The notes under the pieces were generated by a model. It was given only the letters and a program-made list of their open reading frames with translations, did not search any database and was not told where the DNA came from. Made by a program: the position numbers and the translations under genes. From assembly GCA_016220045.1 (NCBI GenBank), contig JACRIP010000338.1, positions 1 through 22,595 of the forward strand: a stretch of 22,595 nt of DNA, written 5' to 3'. Within the stretch, counting starts at the first letter, position 1. Each line of letters opens with the position of its first letter. Of this stretch, positions 15,773-22,595 are shown piece by piece. The stretch comes from Planctomycetota bacterium. Its GTDB lineage: Bacteria; Planctomycetota; MHYJ01; WSZJ01; JACPWG01.

Positions 15773-16712
15773 GGGCCCCCTCCACCTCGGGATCACGTCG
15801 CCGCGGCAGAACCGGCGGGACTCGGTGCGACCCACCGGGTTGCGGCACGATTCTCTCAATACTGTGAAGTCCCGCTTCGGGGACATCGGCCCGCGCCGGT
15901 TGACCATCGAACGGCTCGATCCGCGCCAAGGGTTCCGGTGCGAGCGCGTCCAAGGCGGCGCATGCGTCCTGGAACGGGTTCGCCGGAACGAACGGTTCGC
16001 CGACCCGTGCCCGCGGTGCGCCCTCCGCTCCCTGCTGCGCCTTCCGACCTTGCATGCGCGTCCGGTGCGCCCGCTTGTAGCGCTCCATTTCCAGGAGGGT
16101 ACGGATGGGCGCGGCGAGCTGGGCGTTGAGTTGCTGAAGGATGTACTCCCCCTCGGCGCGGTACTCCCCGCAATTCGGCCGGGGATCGGCGCTCGCTTCC
16201 GGACCCCAGAACCAGAGCCGAGCGGTCCACGCCAGTTCGCGAAAGCCTTCGGGCGGAATGGCCCGCCAGTCCTCGCGGCGCGCGTTCACCAGCGCGCCCA
16301 GGTAGCGGAGAACCAGGGAGGGGTCGCCACCCTCCGCCTGGCGGACGACGCCGTCGTCCTTGCAGAGATAGCCCGCCGCCCCCTCCGTCATGCACTCCAT
16401 CGCCTCCTGGATTTCCCCGATCTTGGTCAGGATGACGACGGGCAGCTCCGGACGGTTGAGGTGGAGCCAGTTGAGCAGGTCCCTGCCGCTGCGATCCTGC
16501 GCGCCGCGCTCCTGCCAATTGAGGTCGAGCAGGACGAGCGCGAGATCGGGCGAGTCCAGGATGCGCTCGATGCCCGCCGCGATCGATCTCTCGATCCGGC
16601 AGTCGAACCCGTTGGCGGCGAGGTGCCTGCGCAATTCCTGGGTTTCGTCGGGATGATCGTCGACGAAGAGCGTGACGATCTGGCCGTGAGGAGTGAGCGT
16701 GGGGGTCCCCAT
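15759..16712 (-). CDS. Response regulator with unassigned C-terminal region
   Basis: A 317-residue protein. Of two nearby ATGs (16718, 16712), the second lies seven bases after GGAGG and is chosen. Residues of about 13-120 form a receiver domain with all key residues: D18/D19 (FVDD), phosphoacceptor D63 (LLDL), T96 (VILTK) and K118 (LCKD). An extra loop after D63 (NWQERGAQDRSGRD) is typical of some atypical receivers. Residues of about 125-317 contain WTARLWFWGPEA and a helical stretch (EYILQQLNAQLAAPIRTLLE), then an arginine/proline-rich tail. No DNA-binding, GGDEF, HD or kinase output is recognisable. It is the first gene of the operon. With no kinase in the window, the phosphodonor must act in trans. 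It probably signals to GatA/GatB and the PurF-receiver protein by contact rather than by transcription; this is inference. Confidence 0.85.
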   Translation of the reverse strand: MGTPTLTPHGQIVTLFVDDHPDETQELRRHLAANGFDCRIERSIAAGIERILDSPDLALVLLDLNWQERGAQDRSGRDLLNWLHLNRPELPVVILTKIGEIQEAMECMTEGAAGYLCKDDGVVRQAEGGDPSLVLRYLGALVNARREDWRAIPPEGFRELAWTARLWFWGPEASADPRPNCGEYRAEGEYILQQLNAQLAAPIRTLLEMERYKRAHRTRMQGRKAQQGAEGAPRARVGEPFVPANPFQDACAALDALAPEPLARIEPFDGQPARADVPEAGLHSIERIVPQPGGSHRVPPVLPRRRDPEVEGARGQQ

Positions 16713-16934
16713 GAGCATGCCTCCCTCGCCAATCGCGTGCCTGGGGTTCCCGTTGAAGCACTGGAACGGAGCCCCGCGTCCCCTGGCCGAGCCCTCTCCT
16801 TCGGAGCGCGCGTGCTGGATTCTTGCCGAGAGGCGACCTGAGCGCAATGAAAAACTGACTCCGCGCAATGGCTGGTGGGCCACTCCGGCCGCGAGGAATC
16901 CTCCTGAGCTGGGCGGCGGCAGGCGTCGCGGCCT

Positions 16935-16947
16935 GCAACCGGGTTGC
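16935..16947. promoter_or_regulatory. Candidate operator dyad GCAAC-N3-GTTGC upstream of response regulator operon
   Basis: A perfect dyad, GCAACCGGGTTGC, about 223 bases upstream of the response regulator ATG and about 177 upstream of the subtilase. It shares the CCTGCAACnnnGTTGC pattern with the site at 7830-7846. The overlapping 14-mer CCGGGTTGCGGCGC (16939-16952) recurs at 7740-7753. Regulator unknown. Confidence 0.3.
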
Positions 16948-17025
16948 GGCGCAGGCTTCGACATGGAAGTTGTATCCCGCAAATTCATCGAGGGATGTGG
17001 CGACGCCACCACACTCCGTCCGCGG

Positions 17026-17037
17026 CTGCAACCGGGT
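17026..17037 (+). promoter_or_regulatory. Candidate operator half-site CTGCAACCGGGT
   Basis: A 12-base direct repeat of the left part of the 16935 dyad, 87 bases before the subtilase start. Its right arm is not conserved (GTATC in place of GTTGC). Confidence 0.2.
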
Positions 17038-17123
17038 ATCCACAACGGGACCCAGAACCTGTCGGCTGCCGTTGGCCGCCGGGTGGGATTCCGTGAGAGC
17101 GCTCTTCTCAGGGGAGTCGGGAC

Positions 17124-20100
17124 ATGAAGACCAAGGCATGGCGGTTTTCCGGCGTGAGGCGAGGTTGGTGGCTGGCATGCATGGCGGGGCTTGCCGCCCT
17201 TTTGGCGATCGTCTCCCACCTCGTCCCGGGCCGTGTCGAGCGCGACCTGAGCGACACGCCGGCCCGGGAGGCGGGCAAGCCTGCGCACCGGCGAGAGCTC
17301 GTCATTGCCCATCCCAATGCACTCCCCCAGCCGGGTGCTCTGCCCGCTCCGCAGGACCCGCAACCCGTGCGTCCTCCCAGCAGGCCCGCCGACCCCCTCC
17401 TCCCGATCTCGGGCACGCCGGCCATCGATCTGCCTCCTGAGGCTGCGCCCGATCCGGGGACCGCCGACTCCCCGCTGGTGGCCTACGAAAGGGCCCTCCC
17501 CTACGACCTGGATCGCGACGCCGGCCCGCTTCCTCCCCCCGTCTGCGGTCTCCCCGCCGCACCGGACAAGGCCGACGACGGGGCGAACGGCGCGGCGCGG
17601 GTCGCGGCGGGCGCGCTCCCGTTCGGCGCCCACCCCTCCGGCGGCGGGCTCTACGTTCGCTGGGCGCGTGACGCCGCCCCGGATGCTCCGCACCGTCTCG
17701 CGCACACGCTGCGCGACCGAGGACTTGCCGCGACAGCTTCTACCGTTGGCGATGACACGGCCTACCTCCTGGACAGCCCCGCGGATCCGCGCGTGCTCGA
17801 GGGCGTCGCCCGGAAAATCGCGACCTTGGTGGATGTCGAGAGCGCAGGTCCGATCTACGCGGCGGACGATGGCTCCACCCTTTTGCCCCGCCCGTTCCTG
17901 CTCATCGCCGCCGCCCCGGGATACGACCTGCTCGGCGATGTCGGCTTTCTCCGCGAGCATGGCCTGCGCGTCGAGTACGAGGTCGGCCTGGGCCGATTCT
18001 ACGTGCTGCGGTCCGATCGCAAAACGGCGGCGGACCTGGTCACGCTCTCCTCCCATCTGACCGAAAGCTACGCGGATCGCATTGTGTCGGCCACGCCGAG
18101 CTTGCTCTTCGACCTCAAGACGTCCGCGGTCGTCAACGATCCGATCTACCCGAAGCAGTACGACCACTTGAACTTCACACGGGTGCTGAACGCCTGGTCG
18201 GCGGGATACTCGTGGAAGCGTGAAGTGAGGATCGCGGTCATCGACAGCGCCTTTGACGTGGACCATCCGGACCTGCGGGGCGGTTTTGCCGCGGGCTTCG
18301 ACGCCGCCGAGGGGGACGCGGATGTGTCCGGCGTGGCTGCCGGCTACTCCATCCGCCCTGGTAAAGACCTGAAGGATGGCGAGACCGCGACTCTCACCTA
18401 TCTTGCCGGCGCGGGGTTTGGCAACTCCACGATCGTCCGGCGCGCGCGGCTGAGTCTCACCGTCGAAGGATCCCTGCCCTCGGTTTCGCTGGAGCATGTG
18501 GTTACGGGCCAGTCCATCACGTTCTCGCTGTCGCCGACCAGCCGGCTCACCGGCGAGCTGTTCGGGGACAAGACGGTCTATACTTCGGACTGGACCGGCG
18601 CGTTCCACGGCGCGCCCGCCATCGGGGCGTGGCGCTTGAACCTCGTGGAATCGCCGATTGACAAGCAGGCCAGTTCGGTGACCACCTGGTCGCTGGAGGT
18701 CGAGTACGATGCTCCGCACGGCACGATGGTCTCGGGCGTTGCGGTGGCTCAAGCGAACAACGGCGTGGGCCTCGCCGGCGTGGCGGGAAACGGGGCCCCG
18801 GTGAAGGTGGTTCCGATCAAGGTGCTCACGCGACGCGGGTTCACGAGCACGGACATTCTGATCGCCGGGATCGCCCGCGGCGTGCAGCTCGGCCTGGCGC
18901 CGACCCAGGGTTCCGGCGGAGTGCCGGCCTGCGTCCTGAGCATGTCCTGGGGTGCTGCCGGTCCCTGGCCGGGCGGCAGTTCCGATCCCATGCGAGCGGC
19001 GCTGAGGGCGGCGCGCGATGCGGGGGCGGTGTTGGTCGCCGCGACCGGGAACGACGATGTGGCGGCCGTGCACTACCCGGCGGCGTATTCTGAGGTTATT
19101 GCCGTAGGCGCATGCGAGCCGACCCTGGACAAGCGGGCGCGCATCGCGAACTGGTGGGGATCGAACTATGGTCCGCAGGTCGCGCTGGTGGCGCCCGGCT
19201 CCGAGATTTGGACGACGACGGCCCGGGGCTCGGCGCCGCCGGGCGCGCATGGCGACGGCTATGCCTCGGTCAGCGGCACGTCGATCGCGACCCCCTACGT
19301 GGCGGCGGTCGCGGCGCTGATGCTCGCGGGAAACGATCGGCTGCGTCCGGAGGACGTGCGGCGCCACCTGTGCTCGACGGCGACGCGGGCGGCGGCCGGA
19401 CTGGCGCGGACCGACGAGGTGGGCGACGGCGCCGTGCGGGCTGACGCGGCGATCGACGCCGCGCTGCCGCACACCGTGTCCGCTCCGACGGGCGCGCTCG
19501 TTCCCGCGGAAGGCGTGACGCCGTTGGTCGTGCGCCTGACGATCGCTTCCCCGGCGCTGTGCAGCCGGCGGCACCTGCCGGTGTACGATGTGCGCTGGGG
19601 GGATGGCACGACGTGGGAGGGGATGTCGGCCTCTTCGTCGCACACCTACGCGCAGGCGGGCACCTATCCGGTGACCGCGCGCGCCCGCTGCGCGGTGGGT
19701 GAGGCGGCGGCGTCCGAGTGGTCTGCGCTCGGGTACGTGAAGGCGAGCGCGTCGCAGCATGTCGTGTCGCGCCCGACGGTGAGCGGCCCTGCGACCGGGC
19801 GCGTCGGAGTCGCGTCGAGCTATCAGGCGAACGCCGCATGCTCGCTCGGGCATGCGCTGAATTGGTACTTCTGGTACGAAGGTCGTGAGGTGCAGGGCAG
19901 CGGTGCCGGGATCGCGGCGAGCTGGACGCAGGCGGGTCAGCAGGGCGTGTGGGCGCGGGCCGTGTGTTCCGGCGGCCTTTCGTCGGAGTGGAGCATTCCG
20001 TTCTGGGTGACGGTCGTCGACCACCGGGTCGCGACGCCGGCGCCGGTGCAGGTGCCGGCCGGGCTGCTGGTGGGCGACACCGGCACGTTCCGGTGCGCGA

Positions 20101-20621
20101 CGGTCGCGTGCAGCGTCGCCGGCCACGGCACGGAGTACGCGTTTGAGTACGCTGACGGGTCGGGCTCCAACTGGAAGACCACGCCCTACGCGCAGTCGGC
20201 GTTCACGCGCGAAGGTTCCTCTTCGGCGCGCGCGCGGGCGCGCTGCGCGGTGGACCCGACGGTGATGAGCGGGTGGACGGAGCGGGTCGGGTTCACCGTC
20301 GCGGCGCGTGCGGCGCACACGCTGTCGATGGCGAGCCTGAGCTTCGACGCCTCGGTCGCGACCTATCAGTGGGCCTGGGTGAACCTGCCGGCCGCGACCT
20401 GCTCCCAGGGGCACGGCGTGACGTACCAGGTGACGTCGACTGCGCGGATTTGGTGGTATCCGCCGTGGCCGTCAGTATACTCGACGACCAGCCCGGAGTA
20501 CGCGGTCGCGAACTTCTACATCTGGCCGGCGGCGCGGGGCACCTATACCCTGACGCTGCGGGCCCGGTGCACCGGCGGACAGACGGTGACGCGCGGGCCG
20601 ATGCGGATCACGGCGAGGTAG
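17124..20621 (+). CDS. Secreted subtilisin-like (S8) protease with P-domain-like insertion and Ig/PKD-like repeats
   Basis: A 1165-residue protein; ATG 17124 follows GGGGAG by seven bases. Residues 12-33 form a signal or anchor helix after two arginines, and a Pro-rich linker follows to about 145. Residues of about 160-330 may be a propeptide. The S8 catalytic set is complete: D374 in IAVIDSAFDVDHPDL, H532 in APHGTMVSGVA, N643 in AATGND and S720 in SGTSIATPYVA. The gap D374 to H532 is about 158 residues, far longer than usual. Its residues of about 405-528 resemble a proprotein-convertase P-domain (ARLSLTVEGS, IGAWRLNLVES, TWSLEVEY). After about residue 785 there are four roughly 90-residue beta-sandwich repeats, each with paired cysteines (PKD-like YDVRWGDGTT, then RARCAVG, RAVCSGG, RARCAVD and RARCTGG strands). 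It probably acts outside the cytoplasm. It is divergent from the Gat/PurF operon and may share its promoter region. Confidence 0.93.
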   Translation: MKTKAWRFSGVRRGWWLACMAGLAALLAIVSHLVPGRVERDLSDTPAREAGKPAHRRELVIAHPNALPQPGALPAPQDPQPVRPPSRPADPLLPISGTPAIDLPPEAAPDPGTADSPLVAYERALPYDLDRDAGPLPPPVCGLPAAPDKADDGANGAARVAAGALPFGAHPSGGGLYVRWARDAAPDAPHRLAHTLRDRGLAATASTVGDDTAYLLDSPADPRVLEGVARKIATLVDVESAGPIYAADDGSTLLPRPFLLIAAAPGYDLLGDVGFLREHGLRVEYEVGLGRFYVLRSDRKTAADLVTLSSHLTESYADRIVSATPSLLFDLKTSAVVNDPIYPKQYDHLNFTRVLNAWSAGYSWKREVRIAVIDSAFDVDHPDLRGGFAAGFDAAEGDADVSGVAAGYSIRPGKDLKDGETATLTYLAGAGFGNSTIVRRARLSLTVEGSLPSVSLEHVVTGQSITFSLSPTSRLTGELFGDKTVYTSDWTGAFHGAPAIGAWRLNLVESPIDKQASSVTTWSLEVEYDAPHGTMVSGVAVAQANNGVGLAGVAGNGAPVKVVPIKVLTRRGFTSTDILIAGIARGVQLGLAPTQGSGGVPACVLSMSWGAAGPWPGGSSDPMRAALRAARDAGAVLVAATGNDDVAAVHYPAAYSEVIAVGACEPTLDKRARIANWWGSNYGPQVALVAPGSEIWTTTARGSAPPGAHGDGYASVSGTSIATPYVAAVAALMLAGNDRLRPEDVRRHLCSTATRAAAGLARTDEVGDGAVRADAAIDAALPHTVSAPTGALVPAEGVTPLVVRLTIASPALCSRRHLPVYDVRWGDGTTWEGMSASSSHTYAQAGTYPVTARARCAVGEAAASEWSALGYVKASASQHVVSRPTVSGPATGRVGVASSYQANAACSLGHALNWYFWYEGREVQGSGAGIAASWTQAGQQGVWARAVCSGGLSSEWSIPFWVTVVDHRVATPAPVQVPAGLLVGDTGTFRCATVACSVAGHGTEYAFEYADGSGSNWKTTPYAQSAFTREGSSSARARARCAVDPTVMSGWTERVGFTVAARAAHTLSMASLSFDASVATYQWAWVNLPAATCSQGHGVTYQVTSTARIWWYPPWPSVYSTTSPEYAVANFYIWPAARGTYTLTLRARCTGGQTVTRGPMRITAR

Positions 20622-20732
20622 GGGGGCGGGCGTGAGTGGTCTGTTTTCAGTTCGCAAATGCGCATGATCTACAATTCGATGAGCGCGACACTTCATCCAT
20701 CATGCGTCGAGGAGCACACCAACGCCAGCGAG

Positions 20733-20921
20733 TCAGGCCCGACTTGGCTTTCTAGAGTCAGGGGCCTGCCGCGGCGTGAAATAGCTCTTCCTGGACCGCT
20801 CGAATCTGCGCGCTAGCGGATCCCGACGAAAAACCCGAATCACCCACGCGATCGGTGTGAGCACGCCGAAGTAGAGCAAGGCGAGAAGTGTCACTGCCCC
20901 GGCCCCTCGGATGATCCCCAT
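20733..20921 (-). CDS. Short SxtJ-like membrane protein (C-terminal half only)
   Basis: 62 residues from ATG 20921 with a G-rich site (AGGGGGG) just upstream; a 91-residue reading from 21008 is possible but its extra N-terminus looks non-coding. One hydrophobic helix (AVTLLALLYFGVLTPIAWVI) is followed by VFRRDPLARRFERSRKSYF. This matches the conserved end of SxtJ-family proteins (TPIGxxxRLxGRDPLxxRFDxxxxSYW), which usually follow carbamoyltransferase genes as here. The family is about twice this length with further transmembrane segments, so this copy is N-terminally shortened. Its role is unknown; it presumably accompanies the carbamoyltransferase upstream. Confidence 0.65.
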   Translation of the reverse strand: MGIIRGAGAVTLLALLYFGVLTPIAWVIRVFRRDPLARRFERSRKSYFTPRQAPDSRKPSRA

Positions 20922-21123
20922 GGCACCCCCCTGGACGAAGGAGATTGCTCTTGCGCGGACGGGTACGCCAATCCGGGGGCCACAAGAGCTGCACTCGCCG
21001 CGCCCCACATCGTCCGCGCCGCCATGCTTTCCATGCGGTGGCTACACGATGGCACAGAGGATCGGCACGACAGCCCGGAGAAGCGCCGTAGATTGCTTGT
21101 CGAGTGATCTTGATAGATCAGGA

Positions 21124-22595
21124 TCAGTCGGGCATGAACTGGGCCAAGTACGCGGTGGAGTCCGCCGAGTCCACGAGGCACTGCTCGTCTTTCGTGAGCA
21201 CAAAGCGCTCAAGCACCAAAGCATCCATGTTTGTGGAGACGAAACATCGGAAGGCGTCCTGGTGGTCGCACACGATGGGCTCTCCCCGTACGTTGAAACT
21301 CGTGTTCACGACCAGCCCACATCCGGTCTTCGCATCGAAGGCCTTCAGGAGTTGGTAGTATCGGCCGTGCCGTCGAGCGTCCACAGTTTGAATGCGCGCC
21401 GAATAGTCCACGTGCGTGACTGCCGGCACATCGGACCGAATCGCCCGGAGCTTCTCGATGCCCTCCAGGCCGCGCTCCGCTTCCGAGAGAGCGCGGCGCC
21501 GCGCATCGACGAGCGGCACAACCAGCAGCATGTAGGGGCTCGCGGTTGCGCCGTGCATCTCGAAGTAGTCCCCAGCTCGCTCCTCCAGTACTGACGCCGC
21601 GAAGGGCCGAAACGTCTCGCGGAACTTGATCTTGAGGTTCATCACAGACTGCATGTCCGTGCTTCGTGCGTCTCCGAGGATGCTGCGGTTGCCCAGCGCG
21701 CGAGGACCGAACTCCATGCGGCCCTGAACCCAGCCGACCACCTTCCCGGACGCGAGCAGGTCCGCGACATGGGCGCATAGTTCCTCGTCCCGCTCGAAGT
21801 GTCGGAATCGCGCGCTCTTCGCCTCTAGGAAGCGCCGTATTTCGTCTTCATCGAGGCACGGGCCGAGAAGGGATCCGTGTTGGCTGTCCAATGGGTCGGC
21901 CGTGCGAGGTTCATCGAGAAGTTGGTGCCAAACGAAGAGGGCGACTCCGAGCGCGCCGCCTGCGTCCCCGGCCGCGGGTTGTATCCAAATTCGCTGGAAC
22001 GGCCCCTCCCGCAGGATGCGTCCGTTCGCCACGCAGTTCAATGCCACGCCGCCTGCAAGGCAGAGGTTAAGGAGTCCCGTGTGCTCATGGATGAATCTCG
22101 CAATCCGCAGTACAATCTCCTCGGTCACCAACTGAATCGAGGCCGCGATGTTCATCTCGCGCTCCGTAAGCAGCGTCTCCGGTTCGCGCGGGGGGCCTCC
22201 GAAGAGTCGGTGAAATCTCTTCGAGGTCATGGTCATTCCGCGGCAGTATTCGAAATACGAGAGATCGAGCCTGAAAGACCCGTCTTCCTTGAGATCCAGC
22301 AACTTCTCGCGGATGAGGTCGGCGTATAGCGGGCGGCCATACGGCGCAAGGCCCATCAGTTTATACTCTCCCGAATCGACTCGGAACCCACAGAAATGCG
22401 TGAATGCGGAATAGAGGAGGCCGAGGGAGTGCGGGAAACGCATCTCATGTGTAAGCGTGATGCGGTTGCCACGACCGATGCCGAAGCTCCCTGTGGCCCA
22501 CTCGCCAACGCCATCGAGGGTGAGGATTGCGGCCTCGTCAAATGGCGATGGGAAGAACGCGCTAGCGGCGTGCGACTCGTGGTGCTCGGCAAAAA
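21124..22595 (-). CDS. NodU/CmcH-family carbamoyltransferase, 5' end beyond window
   Basis: About 490 codons are visible and the frame is open to the right edge, where the protein reads FAEHHESHAASAFFPSPFDE, a conserved N-terminal block of the family. Then come LDGVGEWATGS, FPHSLGLLYSAFTHFCGF, GEYKLMGLAPYG, CLAGGVALNCVANGRIL (nucleotide-binding region) and PAAGDAGGALG. The C-terminal YrdC-like half has WVQGRMEFGPRALGNRSILG, NLKIKFRETFRPFAASVL and LVVNTSFNVRGEPIV. Only about 60-100 N-terminal residues should be missing. The enzyme transfers a carbamoyl group from carbamoyl phosphate, through carbamoyl-adenylate, to a hydroxyl on a small molecule or sugar. Together with the SxtJ-like gene it belongs to a glycan or natural-product locus unrelated to the Gat/PurF operon. 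The stop is TGA. Confidence 0.93.
   Translation of the reverse strand, partial: FAEHHESHAASAFFPSPFDEAAILTLDGVGEWATGSFGIGRGNRITLTHEMRFPHSLGLLYSAFTHFCGFRVDSGEYKLMGLAPYGRPLYADLIREKLLDLKEDGSFRLDLSYFEYCRGMTMTSKRFHRLFGGPPREPETLLTEREMNIAASIQLVTEEIVLRIARFIHEHTGLLNLCLAGGVALNCVANGRILREGPFQRIWIQPAAGDAGGALGVALFVWHQLLDEPRTADPLDSQHGSLLGPCLDEDEIRRFLEAKSARFRHFERDEELCAHVADLLASGKVVGWVQGRMEFGPRALGNRSILGDARSTDMQSVMNLKIKFRETFRPFAASVLEERAGDYFEMHGATASPYMLLVVPLVDARRRALSEAERGLEGIEKLRAIRSDVPAVTHVDYSARIQTVDARRHGRYYQLLKAFDAKTGCGLVVNTSFNVRGEPIVCDHQDAFRCFVSTNMDALVLERFVLTKDEQCLVDSADSTAYLAQFMPD

Larger units (their letters stand above)
16713..17123. other. 411-base divergent intergenic region between response regulator operon and subtilase
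   Basis: No gene is supported. Both divergent transcripts must start here. It contains the dyad GCAACCGGGTTGC (16935-16947) and a second copy of its left part, CTGCAACCGGGT, 93 bases away (16933-16944 and 17026-17037). The subtilase ribosome site GGGGAG ends seven bases before ATG 17124. No convincing sigma-70 promoter hexamers are visible at this GC content. Confidence 0.55.

Noticed and set aside
15773..15907. Longer N-terminus for the gatA-like gene
   Set aside because: The extra residues have no GatA similarity and overlap the response regulator, whereas GTG 15772 has a good ribosome site right before the first GatA motif.
16719..20414. Upstream two-thirds of a 1551-codon minus-strand open frame opposite the subtilase
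   Set aside because: Only the last 318 codons (15759-16712) are the response regulator. The rest is Arg/Gly-rich antisense to a subtilase with a complete catalytic triad.

Overview
The window is very GC-rich bacterial DNA with the third-codon-position G/C bias of a high-GC genome. It carries no phage, IS or plasmid genes. The mix of a bacterial UDPGP-type UTP-glucose-1-phosphate uridylyltransferase, a NodU-type carbamoyltransferase with an SxtJ-like partner, a PilB/MshE-N-like plus zinc-ribbon protein, a P-domain subtilase and short degenerate intergenic repeats suggests an environmental, multidomain-rich lineage. Planctomycetota is my best guess, with Myxococcota or Acidobacteriota possible; the sequence alone does not settle it. 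TAG, TGA and TAA are all used as ordinary stops.

Layout. Bases 1-4750 hold minus-strand chromosomal genes: the 5' part of a zinc-ribbon protein (1-537), a repeat-filled gap (538-834), a NERD-UvrD helicase (835-2571), a UDPGP uridylyltransferase broken by an in-frame TAG at its conserved lysine (2573-3721), a DUF2585 membrane protein (3896-4480) and tRNA-Leu(CAA) (4663-4749). Bases 4867-7627 hold a tandem pair of paralogous AAA+ ATPases. Bases 8042-16712 hold a tightly packed six-gene minus-strand operon, in order of transcription: response regulator, GatA-like amidase with an N-terminal insertion, divergent GatB, a 238-residue unknown, a PurF homologue with a receiver domain inserted between its glutaminase and phosphoribosyltransferase halves, and a 386-residue unknown. 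Divergent from it, on the plus strand, is a large secreted subtilase (17124-20621). The right end holds an SxtJ-like remnant (20733-20921) and the C-terminal part of a NodU/CmcH carbamoyltransferase (21124 to the edge), both minus strand.

The most interesting part is the operon at 8042-16712. It joins three enzymes of glutamine-derived ammonia chemistry (GatA, GatB, PurF) to two receiver domains. The PurF part keeps the glutaminase residues but has lost the PRPP-binding loop. GatA keeps its amidase triad but carries about 135 extra residues, GatB deviates at a normally strict motif, and no GatC is present. I infer a phosphorelay-controlled amidotransferase system rather than, or in addition to, purine synthesis and tRNA-Gln formation. 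A shared dyad, GCAAC-N3-GTTGC, and a shared 14-mer occur upstream of both the operon and the AAA+ pair. This hints that the ATPases, and perhaps the divergent subtilase, belong to the same regulon.
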